A stretch of 13,300 nt of DNA from Clostridia bacterium (lineage in GTDB: Bacteria > Bacillota > Clostridia > Oscillospirales > Acutalibacteraceae): NCBI GenBank assembly GCA_017442445.1, contig JAFRZS010000061.1:1-13300 (forward strand), given 5' to 3'. A program made the position numbers and the translations under genes. Every line of letters starts with the position of its first letter. Within the stretch, counting starts at the first letter, position 1. Below, in pieces: positions 1-6,795 of this stretch. The notes under the pieces are model-generated. The model did not search any database. It had not been told where the DNA came from and was given only the letters and a program-made list of their open reading frames with translations.

Positions 1-88
1 ATTTTGCTCGGTTTGTCCGGTCTTCATCTTTTTTTCCTATCCCCTAAAGCCGAAGCTGTAAAAAAACTTTCGTTTTTTTTACAGCTCC
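1..88. repeat. Dispersed intergenic repeat, left copy (cut by the window edge)
   Basis: This stretch is closely matched by a second copy at about 11132-11228 in the same orientation. Shared blocks, in order, are TTTGCTCGGTTTGTCCG, then TCTTCATC with a run of T and CCTATCCCC, then a GCTGTAAAAAAA hairpin. Differences are single-base changes, a one-base change in T-run length and a variable middle of a few bases. In this copy CCGGTCTTC is probably the right arm of a hairpin whose left arm lies outside the window. Both copies sit between genes and end in a terminator-like hairpin, so this is most simply a repeated terminator-bearing intergenic element. Confidence 0.75.
54..86. terminator. Terminator-like hairpin upstream of the MATE gene
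   Basis: AGCTGTAAAAAAA (54-66) pairs with TTTTTTTACAGCT (74-86) around a short CTTTCGT loop, a perfect 13-bp stem. The A/T-rich base of the stem gives a U-rich 3' arm on either strand. No further T run follows on the + strand, so efficiency is uncertain. It probably ends the gene to the left of the window and insulates the MATE gene. Confidence 0.6.
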
Positions 89-109
89 TTAATTTATGGT
101 GGTGATACG

Positions 110-1471
110 GTGAGACTTGATAAACAGGACAAGAAACATTTTTACAAACTGTTATTCCCCGCACTTATAGAGGGGGTACTTTCTCAGCTGTTTCATATTG
201 CTGACTCGATAATGCTCGGTCAGATGACAAACTCAACCGTATCAGTCGCGGCTGTCGGAATGTGCGTTGCGCCGGTAAATCTGATTGTTTCTGTATCAAA
301 TGCGCTTTTTATCGGTACCACGGCAACGGTGGCATGGTATTACGGTGCCAAGCAAAAGGATAATATGCGCACAGCCGCATGGCAGTCCATGGGAATAGCT
401 GTACCCGTGGCACTTTTTGCATCACTGGTTTCAATAATTTTTGCAGAACCCCTGATGCGTTTTATCTGCGGCGAGAGTGAAATTCTTGAGGTTGCGGCGA
501 GTTATTTCAGAATAAATGCTTACGGCTTCTTTTTTCAGATTGTGACCTTTAACATAACCGCTATTTTAAGAGGTATCGGTGTATCAAAGACTCCGATGAT
601 TTATAATCTGACAGGCGGAGTAGTAAATGTTATATTGAATTATATTCTGATATACGGAAAATTCGGTTTCCCCGAAATGAGAGCAGACGGTGCGGCTTTA
701 GCAACAGCACTTGCAAAAGTGGTTTCCTTTGTATTCGCACTTCTTGTGCTTTTGTGCGCAGATTCAGAAATAAATTTCAAATACGGAATCAAGAAAAACT
801 TTGATCCGATGATAAAGAAAAGACTCTTGCCGATAGGTCTGACCGCGGCAGGCGAACAGGTGATTTTACAGGCGGGTGCCGTACTGACTGCAAAGATAAT
901 ATCCGTGCTTTCAACCGAGGATATTGCGGCAAATCAGATAGTTGCAAATCTTGAAGGCTTTGCGTGGCTGTCGGGCTCGGCTTCACAGATAGCAACAACA
1001 TCACTTTTCGGAAGGTCTTTGGGGGAAAACAATATTCCGAAAGCAAAAAGTTATCTGAAACTTGCATTGAAATTTGCCCTGTCCTTTGCGGGTGCAGAGA
1101 TGCTGATATTCTGTACTATGGGTAAGTCGTTGGCATCGCTGTTTTCTAACGATACAAGTCTTTATCCGATAATATCAGTGCTTCTGATATTGTCAGCAAT
1201 ACCGCTTCCGTTTATCAATTCACATCAGACCGTTTCGGGAGCGCTCAGGAGTGCGGGAGACTCTGTCGCGCCGCTTATTGCTTCGCTGATAAGTCTGTGG
1301 GTATTCAGAGTAATACTTGGCTATGTGACGATAAGAATTTTAGGATACGGACTTTATACATACAAGATATGTATTGCAATAGACCAGTTTGTAAGATGTA
1401 TGATAGTATCAATTTTCTTCCTTACGGGACATTGGAAAAAATATTTAAATAAAGATAAAAAGAAAGAATGA
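110..1471 (+). CDS. MATE-family efflux transporter (Na+/H+-coupled multidrug antiporter type)
   Basis: The product is a 453-residue polytopic membrane protein, the usual length for bacterial MATE transporters with twelve helices in two pseudo-symmetric halves. The N-terminus (LLFPALIEGVLSQLFHIADS..MLGQM, residues about 14-38) is the typical first-helix signature of the family. The helix-rich second half begins near residue 240 (LPIGLTAAGEQVILQ). Members exchange Na+ or H+ for cationic drugs or metabolites across the cytoplasmic membrane; the substrate cannot be read from sequence. The chosen start is a GTG preceded by a weak GGTGG-like site. A five-codon ATG reading frame (96-113) ends in a TGA that overlaps this GTG (GTGA), so the gene might be translationally coupled to a mini-ORF. 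The gene converges on the phage-derived operon and is separated from it by a bidirectional terminator. It looks like an ordinary chromosomal gene. Confidence 0.92.
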   Translation: MRLDKQDKKHFYKLLFPALIEGVLSQLFHIADSIMLGQMTNSTVSVAAVGMCVAPVNLIVSVSNALFIGTTATVAWYYGAKQKDNMRTAAWQSMGIAVPVALFASLVSIIFAEPLMRFICGESEILEVAASYFRINAYGFFFQIVTFNITAILRGIGVSKTPMIYNLTGGVVNVILNYILIYGKFGFPEMRADGAALATALAKVVSFVFALLVLLCADSEINFKYGIKKNFDPMIKKRLLPIGLTAAGEQVILQAGAVLTAKIISVLSTEDIAANQIVANLEGFAWLSGSASQIATTSLFGRSLGENNIPKAKSYLKLALKFALSFAGAEMLIFCTMGKSLASLFSNDTSLYPIISVLLILSAIPLPFINSHQTVSGALRSAGDSVAPLIASLISLWVFRVILGYVTIRILGYGLYTYKICIAIDQFVRCMIVSIFFLTGHWKKYLNKDKKKE

Positions 1472-1551
1472 TAACAGAGCACAACAGAACACCGCATGAT
1501 TTTTCATCACACACAACAAATGAAAATGAAGTGCCTTAAATTATAATAGGT

Positions 1552-1594
1552 GTGGACGGAGTCCACCCGAAATTCTGCACTCTGCATTCTGCAT
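1552..1594. repeat. Small hairpin followed by 7-bp tandem repeat
   Basis: GTGGAC-GGA-GTCCAC (1552-1566) is a 6-bp hairpin. Seven bases further on lie three tandem heptamers: TCTGCAC, TCTGCAT and TCTGCAT (1574-1594). Both are in the convergent intergenic region just before the terminator. No coding frame or promoter is evident. The heptamers look like a simple-sequence intergenic element, and no function is assigned. Confidence 0.6.
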
Positions 1595-1597
1595 TAT

Positions 1598-1644
1598 AAA
1601 AAAACACAACCAATCGGAGTTTAATTCCGATTGGTTGCTTTTTT
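1598..1644. terminator. Bidirectional rho-independent terminator between MATE and the capsid operon
   Basis: CAACCAATCGGA (1607-1618) pairs perfectly with TCCGATTGGTTG (1626-1637) around a 7-base loop. On the + strand the stem is followed by C and six T. On the - strand it is followed by TG and seven T (the complement of 1598-1606). It therefore ends both the MATE transcript and the phage-derived operon that converge here. Confidence 0.92.
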
Positions 1645-1653
1645 GTTCCTTTG

Positions 1654-1747
1654 TCGATATGCAAACTGTGTTTACTCGATATATTTGCTTTGCAAATTCG
1701 ATATGTTGACTATTGTCAACTCAATGCGAAAACATAGTTTTCGCATT
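1654..1747. repeat. Array of small hairpins separated by TCGATAT at a 22-bp period
   Basis: The heptamer TCGATAT occurs at 1654, 1676 and 1698, and a degenerate TCAATGC at 1721, so the spacing is 22, 22 and 23 bp. Each is followed by a different small hairpin: GCAAAC-TGT-GTTTAC (imperfect), ATTTGC-TTT-GCAAAT, GTTGAC-TATT-GTCAAC, and AATGCGAAAAC-ATA-GTTTTCGCATT. The stems are perfect in the last three although their sequences differ, so structure and not sequence is conserved between units. The last hairpin covers the TAA stop of the capsid operon's final gene. It is not a CRISPR array, because the constant part is only 7 bp and the variable parts are palindromes. Confidence 0.8.
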
Positions 1748-2594
1748 ATCTAAGCGCAAAATACGCGTAAGTCATACCTGATTCATTGAGGTTTGGTGTT
1801 GCGCCGAAAAGGTCCTGAGACGAACCGCTTAAAAGCTTTACACCTGTGCTTGTTGTTTCAATACCCATGGTGCGATAACCGTTATCAAGTGTAAAGCCCC
1901 AATAAGATGTGACTTTTTTGTTTGTAAAATCAACGGTTACGGGGGATACCTCATAAGCACCTGTCATAAAAACCTTCGGCTTGAAGCCGAGATTAAGAGT
2001 TCTTGTGCCGGTACCGGAGCCGATATAGATTCCTGTTTTTACTATACCGTTCCAATAGTTTTTATCGTCAAGAGTGACATGAATATCGCCGTTTCTGATG
2101 TGGCTTCCGCAAAGAAGCTCTTTATCAAGAAAGGAATGATAGTTTTCTTCAATCGTTTCAGCAGGGCAGAAGTCAGCAAGAACGAGCGCATAAGCTGTCA
2201 TAACAAAAGCGCCTGTATCTCTGCTTGAAACGGTTTCTCCGCAACCCGACTCAAGAATATTCAGATCAGAATTGAAAGTGAGAGCATCAATAATTCTTGT
2301 GAAAACGGTATGACATTCCGTACCGCCCGAGCTGAAAGGTACATGAATACCGAATTCAAATTTAATTCTTGCATCGCGGCAGTATTCGTTTTCAACGAAC
2401 ACACCGGGTTCTGTTTCGTCAAAGTGGTCGTTGAGTGTGATATTCTCAATACCAACCGCAACAACGGGTTTTTTAACAGGATTGGCTTTTTTTACAGGGG
2501 GGAATTCACACAAGAAAGTTATATCGCTGAGATTTTCCTGTGAGGACAGCCAATCAACAACTTTTTGGGGTAATACAGCAATTTCGTCACTCAT
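1746..2594 (-). CDS. Tail-terminator-like protein fused to a phage-fibre-type C-terminal domain
   Basis: This 282-residue protein is the last gene of the head operon. Residues 1-150 look like a tail-terminator/neck protein: an N-terminal helix (LPQKVVDWLSSQ), then VVAVGIENITL, then IKFEFGIHVPFSSGG, a short Cys-bearing segment and ILESGCGETVSSRDTGAFVMTA. In siphophages this protein follows the head stopper and is about 150 residues. Residues 163-184 (GSHIRNGDIHVTLDDKNYWNG) match the 'IHVT..DK..WN' linker common in phage fibre and baseplate proteins. Residues 186-282 form a beta-rich terminal domain with GSGTGTRTLNLGFKPKVF and a final MTYAYFALR, as at the C-termini of many fibre proteins. The ATG follows the upstream TAA directly, and GGAGGTG lies about 6 bases before it. 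The fusion suggests loss of the intervening tail genes, or a deliberate neck adhesin. Domain assignments are by pattern only. Confidence 0.7.
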   Translation of the reverse strand: MSDEIAVLPQKVVDWLSSQENLSDITFLCEFPPVKKANPVKKPVVAVGIENITLNDHFDETEPGVFVENEYCRDARIKFEFGIHVPFSSGGTECHTVFTRIIDALTFNSDLNILESGCGETVSSRDTGAFVMTAYALVLADFCPAETIEENYHSFLDKELLCGSHIRNGDIHVTLDDKNYWNGIVKTGIYIGSGTGTRTLNLGFKPKVFMTGAYEVSPVTVDFTNKKVTSYWGFTLDNGYRTMGIETTSTGVKLLSGSSQDLFGATPNLNESGMTYAYFALR

Positions 2595-2930
2595 TTAATC
2601 CACCTCCACAATGGCTCTGATGATTGCCCAGATGTAAAATACATTATTTCCTCTGTAAACTTTTTCGGCACGGTCAATGATGAATTTATCTTCACCCGCG
2701 ACGAGATAAAAAGAATCGTCAAGACCCGACAAATCGTGGTCGGGAGGGCCGATATAGAGATAATGTCCCTGACTGTCATAACCGATTTCGGTGTTGATGC
2801 CGTTTAAATACATTTTATTTTTATATCTCAAAGGCTCAATAAAACCGAAATATCTGTTAGAAGTCCAGCCGTCATTTTTACAGAGAACCATTTCGCGTCC
2901 GTATTTTTTGAAGCTTGATTTCAGACTCAT
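2595..2930 (-). CDS. Head-closure (stopper) protein, SPP1 gp16-like
   Basis: This is a 111-residue, beta-rich protein. The recognisable pattern is KKYGREMVLCKN near residue 8, then RYFGFIEPLRYKNKMYL, YLYIGPP near the middle and VYRGNNVFYIWAIIRA at the end. Small proteins of this shape follow the head-tail adaptor in siphophages and plug the connector after DNA packaging. Its ATG overlaps the upstream TGA (ATGA, 2927-2930), so the two genes are translationally coupled. Placement between adaptor and tail-terminator-like genes supports the call more than the sequence alone does. Confidence 0.7.
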   Translation of the reverse strand: MSLKSSFKKYGREMVLCKNDGWTSNRYFGFIEPLRYKNKMYLNGINTEIGYDSQGHYLYIGPPDHDLSGLDDSFYLVAGEDKFIIDRAEKVYRGNNVFYIWAIIRAIVEVD

Positions 2931-3292
2931 ATTCCCACCTGCCTGAAAACAAAATCACGGTCTTTTAAGATGGGAACAGCCCTTGCCAGAGCCTCGTCGC
3001 GCACGCTTGCGGCAATTTCCATAACTGCAACGGGGTTTTTGCTGACAGTCACATCACCCGCTCTGAATGATGTGACTGTGCCGTCAGCGGAAATACTTGT
3101 AATCATCAGCTGATAATAAGCAAGTCCCGCAGCCGCAAGAGCAATTCTTTTATCATTTTTGTCTGCGTCGTCACGAAGGTTTTCATTTATTTCGTCGAGG
3201 CATTGACTGCATATCGGGATAGCGCGTTCTACAGCCTCTTCCTCCATAGGCATAAGTCTTTGGAGTTGTTCAAGTACATTCCACTTAGTCAT
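2927..3292 (-). CDS. Head-tail connector/adaptor protein (gp6/gp15-like)
   Basis: This is a 121-residue mostly helical protein with the usual layout of the ring adaptor that docks below the portal: helix MTKWNVLEQLQRLMP, helix AVERAIPICSQCLDEINENL, then KRIALAAAGLAYYQLMI, a short beta section around SISADGTVTSFRAGDVTVS and a final helix (VRDEALARAVPIL). Proteins of this family have the same helix-turn pattern and length (100-130 residues). The ATG is preceded by AAAGGCGG, weaker than the sites of its neighbours. It starts 18 bp after the capsid gene and overlaps the stopper gene by 4 bp. Confidence 0.75.
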   Translation of the reverse strand: MTKWNVLEQLQRLMPMEEEAVERAIPICSQCLDEINENLRDDADKNDKRIALAAAGLAYYQLMITSISADGTVTSFRAGDVTVSKNPVAVMEIAASVRDEALARAVPILKDRDFVFRQVGI

Positions 3293-3310
3293 TCAAAAAC
3301 CGCCTTTCAA

Positions 3311-4318
3311 TCAGATTGTGAGAATTTTAGAAGCGTCATTGAAGATCTTTGCAAAACCTGCAATAGTAGTGATTGAAGCGCGTTCAAGCTGACGGTCGAT
3401 GAGCTTATCGAAGTCAGTTGTGATATCACTTGCAACAACCATTTCAAGAGCGCATGACTTATCAAGACCGATAAGAGAATTTTCATCAACAGCAGATGAA
3501 CGGACAAGCTTTGCACCGATGGGAGTAACAAGATTGCCTGTTGCGTGGAAATTAAGACCTGCAGCAGCGTCTTTAAATTCGGGGAGATTGAGAATTTTTT
3601 CAAGCACTGCGGGATCTGCAACGATAGTGTTGAGTGCATAGGGGTCAAAGCCGTTCCAGAATTTTACGATATCTGCATATGTAAGTGTACCTGATGTTGC
3701 AACAGCAGAAGAAGCAGCGGCATTATTGTTGCCGTCGCCGTTTTTAAGAACGTTGATAGCATCGTTGAGCTGAGTACGGGCGATATAAGCGCCGATCTGC
3801 TTGAGAGTTACTGTGAAAAGGTCAAGACGCTGGAAGCGGATTGCTTCATAAGATGCGACCAACATTCTGCCTCTCTTGTGGAGAGTAACGAGATTTTCCT
3901 GAGTCTTGATAACAGTCTGCGGAATCTGAGCACCTTCTGCAACTCTCTTTAATTCCTTGTCATCATCTGAAGGAGCAGATGTAATTGTACGGTAATCAAG
4001 AGAATCAATATTTGTAGTAGTTGCAACGATGTCGGGAAGAACATTAGCTTCCTCAAGTCCCTGTCTTACTGCGCGTGAGATATATTCGGGGAAGAGTGCC
4101 GCAGAGTCTGTAGTCTTGAAGAATTTTTCAACAACATCAGAATGCACACCGCCCACCTTGATATCAAATCTCTTGAGCTGACGTTCAAAAGCATCAAGAC
4201 CTTCCAAAGATGTACCCTTGTAATTTTCTGAAGGGTCAAGCTCCTCCAAAGCTGAAGTAAAGGATTTACCTGTTGTGTAGAGTCCCTTTTCAAGTTTAAT
4301 GTTATCAAAATTAGCCAT
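3311..4318 (-). CDS. HK97-fold major capsid protein
   Basis: The product is a 335-residue coat protein. Residues 1-60 are a charged, partly helical N-arm. The capsid core begins around VEKFFKTTDSAALFPEYISRAV (63-84), followed by the strand pair of the extended loop (IDSLDYRTITS to GRMLVASYEAI, about 104-160). The spine helix is around LDLFTVTLKQIGAYIARTQL and the A-domain at about 210-320 (IVADPAVLEKILNLPEF, VTPIGAKLVRSSAVD). The length and order fit a coat protein without large insertions. A protease/scaffold gene just upstream suggests the N-arm may be cleaved during maturation. The ribosome-binding site AGGAGG overlaps the decoration gene's stop codon. The frame is intact, so shells could in principle form. 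Identification rests on fold-level pattern and operon position. Confidence 0.87.
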   Translation of the reverse strand: MANFDNIKLEKGLYTTGKSFTSALEELDPSENYKGTSLEGLDAFERQLKRFDIKVGGVHSDVVEKFFKTTDSAALFPEYISRAVRQGLEEANVLPDIVATTTNIDSLDYRTITSAPSDDDKELKRVAEGAQIPQTVIKTQENLVTLHKRGRMLVASYEAIRFQRLDLFTVTLKQIGAYIARTQLNDAINVLKNGDGNNNAAASSAVATSGTLTYADIVKFWNGFDPYALNTIVADPAVLEKILNLPEFKDAAAGLNFHATGNLVTPIGAKLVRSSAVDENSLIGLDKSCALEMVVASDITTDFDKLIDRQLERASITTIAGFAKIFNDASKILTI

Positions 4319-4331
4319 TATTTTTTCCTCC

Positions 4332-4670
4332 TTAAAGCATTACTACAGCAGTTGATTTTGTTGTATTTACATTTACAACAAGAAGATTTCTGCCGGTTGT
4401 GTTTGTTTTGATACCGCCGCTTCCGTTTGCAACGAGAGTTGCGTAGCCTACTGTCGGAGCTGTACCTGAATAGGGAAGCTCAACGAAGCCGTTTGTCTGT
4501 ACTGCGGCACAGCCGTCAACAACGGAAACTGCAACACCGCAGAAGCTGTCACCTGCAGCGGATTTTGAAACTGTGTCATTAGCGCTTACAGTAACAGGCT
4601 GACCTGCAACAGCATTTGATGTTTTGAAAGTGATTACATTTTCACCGAGACCTTTAAATGAAATTGACAT
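4332..4670 (-). CDS. Capsid decoration (cement) protein, DUF2190-like
   Basis: This is a 112-residue protein that is almost entirely beta-prone and rich in Val, Thr, Ala and Gly, with no charged helices. It has an N-terminal GENVITFKTSNAV and repeated short strands such as AGQPVTVSANDTV and GDSFCGVAVSVVDG. Small beta-barrel proteins of this type sit between the protease and coat genes in many phages and stabilise the outside of the shell. The ATG is preceded by AGGAGGAATAAAA. It starts 11 bp after the protease gene and ends 13 bp before the coat gene. The family name is probable; position and composition are the main evidence. Confidence 0.7.
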   Translation of the reverse strand: MSISFKGLGENVITFKTSNAVAGQPVTVSANDTVSKSAAGDSFCGVAVSVVDGCAAVQTNGFVELPYSGTAPTVGYATLVANGSGGIKTNTTGRNLLVVNVNTTKSTAVVML

Positions 4671-4681
4671 TTTTATTCCTC

Positions 4682-5647
4682 CTAAATTTTAAATTCATTA
4701 TTGTTGTTTTTTGATTTTGTTTCAGTATGTGAAAACTGAGGCTTAACAGGCATTTTTGCAGCTGCCTGTTTTTCAAAAGCGGATTTGAGTTCAACAAGAT
4801 CCTCCGTGGAAATTATGTCACAGGCATTTGCTATGACACCGCTTTTCATATCGGGCAAAGCAATACTTGCAAACTTTATGGCTTCGCTTTTGAGTGATTC
4901 TCTGTAAAGCTGACCGTCATGTGATTTTCTTTCAAGCTCTGCGATATAGTTTGAGAGCTTCAACGCTTCCTCTGAGCTGAGAGAGATTTGTGTATCAGCA
5001 GTTTTCAGACTTTTAATGATATTTTCCAATTCCCGCACCTCCTTTTTATCGTTACGGTAAGCTTTGGTGACACCCGCACCTCTTTGTGCGGGAACGGCAA
5101 CAAAACTCCATTCGTAGGCATCATCAGGTGATTTCAGTACATTATGGCAGATTTTTCCGCCGTAAGTTTTACCCTTCTGATGCTCACAGTATTTATGCCT
5201 TGTATCAGTACCGCAGATTGAACAGATTACATTACGGACACTGCAGCTGATACTGACTTCCTTTTTGATACCTGCCTCGATTTCTTTTATGAGGTCGGAA
5301 TTTCCGTCAGTTTTCGGCATATAGCACTTAGCCTTGATAAAGGTGTAAGCTTCATCAAGTGAAGTTCGTTTTGTACTGTCGGACAAAACTTCTGTCGCAT
5401 AAACTCTTGCGACCTGGTCACCGCTTTTCATACTGTGATCAAAGATACCTGTTTTGCCGACAAACATTTCTGCAAGGACTCTGAGGGAGGCTTCATCGAA
5501 GCGCTCATAATCCCTGTCCACCTCGTTGTCGCAGAGAACAACGGAGAAGGTGAAAACAGAGTCTTTATCGATGGGTGATTTTGTAAATCTGTTGATGAGT
5601 TCCAAATCTTCATCAGAAAGATTTACAGATGTAAAACCGTTGTTCAA
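4682..5647 (-). CDS. Prohead protease fused to scaffold, with a Cys/His-rich insertion
   Basis: This is a 321-residue protein. Residues about 30-185 have the layout of a serine prohead protease: FTFSVVLCDNEVDRDYERF, a candidate catalytic His in IFDHSMKSGDQV (H71), and a candidate nucleophile in KKEVSISCSV (S132 or S134). A Cys/His cluster follows (C142, C145, C154, H156, C167, H168) that could bind zinc. The domain closes with EWSFVAVPAQRGAGVTKAY, the usual end of these proteases. Residues about 200-300 are charged and helical, as expected for a scaffolding segment, and the tail is Asn/Lys-rich. The start is TTG; it overlaps the portal's stop as TTGA (5644-5647), and GGAGG lies 7 bases before it. 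In this class the protease removes the scaffold and matures the shell. The catalytic residues are pattern-based guesses. Confidence 0.75.
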   Translation of the reverse strand: MNNGFTSVNLSDEDLELINRFTKSPIDKDSVFTFSVVLCDNEVDRDYERFDEASLRVLAEMFVGKTGIFDHSMKSGDQVARVYATEVLSDSTKRTSLDEAYTFIKAKCYMPKTDGNSDLIKEIEAGIKKEVSISCSVRNVICSICGTDTRHKYCEHQKGKTYGGKICHNVLKSPDDAYEWSFVAVPAQRGAGVTKAYRNDKKEVRELENIIKSLKTADTQISLSSEEALKLSNYIAELERKSHDGQLYRESLKSEAIKFASIALPDMKSGVIANACDIISTEDLVELKSAFEKQAAAKMPVKPQFSHTETKSKNNNNEFKI

Positions 5648-6792
5648 GTTTCTTCCTCCTTAGAAATAGTTTCAGATAAAAGCTTTTTTGTCTGAGCATC
5701 ATAAAGTCTTGATTTACTCAGCTCAACATAGTCCTGAAGAGTGATATCCTCCCAGACAACAAAGCAATCGTCATCATAGCCGTTAAGACGCAGAAAAATC
5801 TTGGAGATTTTTTCAATGATCGGAGTGAGAATGCGTCGGAAAGCTTCAAGCTCACTTGTAAGTGCATCTGCCTGTTGAGATGACATTCTTTCCGTTGAAG
5901 ACCACGAAAGACCGAGCATAAACGGCGGAAGACCTGTTTTTGCAACGATTTGTTCAAGCATCTGACGGACAGGTATTTCCGAGTCAAGAATCTGATTATC
6001 GGCACCGATGACCTTGATACCGACATCGCCGACAGCGACAAAGTCTTTAACGGAGCCGCTTTGCATAGCGTTACCCCATTCCTCAGCAATCTGCATAGCA
6101 CGGTCACGGGCAAAAGCCTTATCAAGAACATCGTTGACAGGCTTATAGGTGACGGCAAAACGCACATTACCGACTCTTTCCCAGTTAGTACCGATAGTGT
6201 TTGCAATCTTTAAAAATACGGAGCTTACAAACGGAAGACCCTTAAGCATCGAAGTACCTTCAACGCGACCGGGTTCGGGATTGAGCACGGAGAGAAGCGC
6301 TAAATCGGGATAGGGGATTTTAGATTTCTTTGCACCGTCGGTGACATAGATATCCACATCAAGACCGTTTTCGGAACGAACAAGCTCAATGTTATCAAGT
6401 GACGCGTTATAAAGCGCAACAGGCTTTGAGTCAGATGAAATTACTATTTCGCCAACGGCTGTGCCGTAGGTTAAAAGCTGTTCAAAATAGCTTGAGATAA
6501 AGGCTTCAATACCCAATTGATTTCCGCCGACATTGACCTGTCTTAAAAAATCCGCAAGAGCTTTTTCTGTTCTTTTGTTACTGCATTCAACCTTGAAACC
6601 GCCTGTCATTCTCACAAGCTTTAAGATTGCGGCATCAATGATAGGCACAGCCTCTCTGAGCGTCGCATAAAGCTTCAACTGAGGATTTGACAGGGGAGTG
6701 TAGCTGTCGATATATGCAAACGGATGAGAATTTTTCTTTGCCGTCTGCAAAACCGAAGTGTATTCCTGATTTTTTCTTTTAGTCAGCTTCAA
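5644..6792 (-). CDS. Phage portal protein
   Basis: This is a 382-residue portal, at the short end for the family. Features include an N-terminal region with SNPQLKLYATLREAVPIIDAAI (35-56), a beta-rich clip/wing area (about 65-170), and VLNPEPGRVEGTSMLKGLPFV (169-189), a hallmark 'G.S.L..L' site. Next come the long helix ANTIGTNWERVGNVRF and the region IVAKTGLPPFMLGLSWSSTER (282-302), the usual 'G.P..ML' element before the crown. Twelve copies form the ring through which DNA is packaged. It starts with TTG, preceded by AAAGGAGG inside the last codons of TerL, 3 bp downstream of that gene. The frame is complete. Confidence 0.87.
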   Translation of the reverse strand: MKLTKRKNQEYTSVLQTAKKNSHPFAYIDSYTPLSNPQLKLYATLREAVPIIDAAILKLVRMTGGFKVECSNKRTEKALADFLRQVNVGGNQLGIEAFISSYFEQLLTYGTAVGEIVISSDSKPVALYNASLDNIELVRSENGLDVDIYVTDGAKKSKIPYPDLALLSVLNPEPGRVEGTSMLKGLPFVSSVFLKIANTIGTNWERVGNVRFAVTYKPVNDVLDKAFARDRAMQIAEEWGNAMQSGSVKDFVAVGDVGIKVIGADNQILDSEIPVRQMLEQIVAKTGLPPFMLGLSWSSTERMSSQQADALTSELEAFRRILTPIIEKISKIFLRLNGYDDDCFVVWEDITLQDYVELSKSRLYDAQTKKLLSETISKEEET

Positions 6793-6795
6793 AAT

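Noticed and set aside
96..113. Five-codon leader peptide before the MATE gene
   Set aside because: It does overlap the GTG start as GTGA, but a frame this short is expected by chance and has no distinct ribosome-binding site. It is noted only in the MATE entry.
1654..1747. CRISPR array
   Set aside because: The constant part is only 7 bp, the 'spacers' are 15-16-bp palindromes, and there are no cas genes.
3307..3648. Open frames antisense to or out of frame with capsid, portal and terminase genes (also 4066-4308, 5718-6206, 5950-6213, 7188-7415)
   Set aside because: They overlap genes with clear protein signatures, lack ribosome-binding sites and have the biased Leu/Ser-rich composition of shadow frames.
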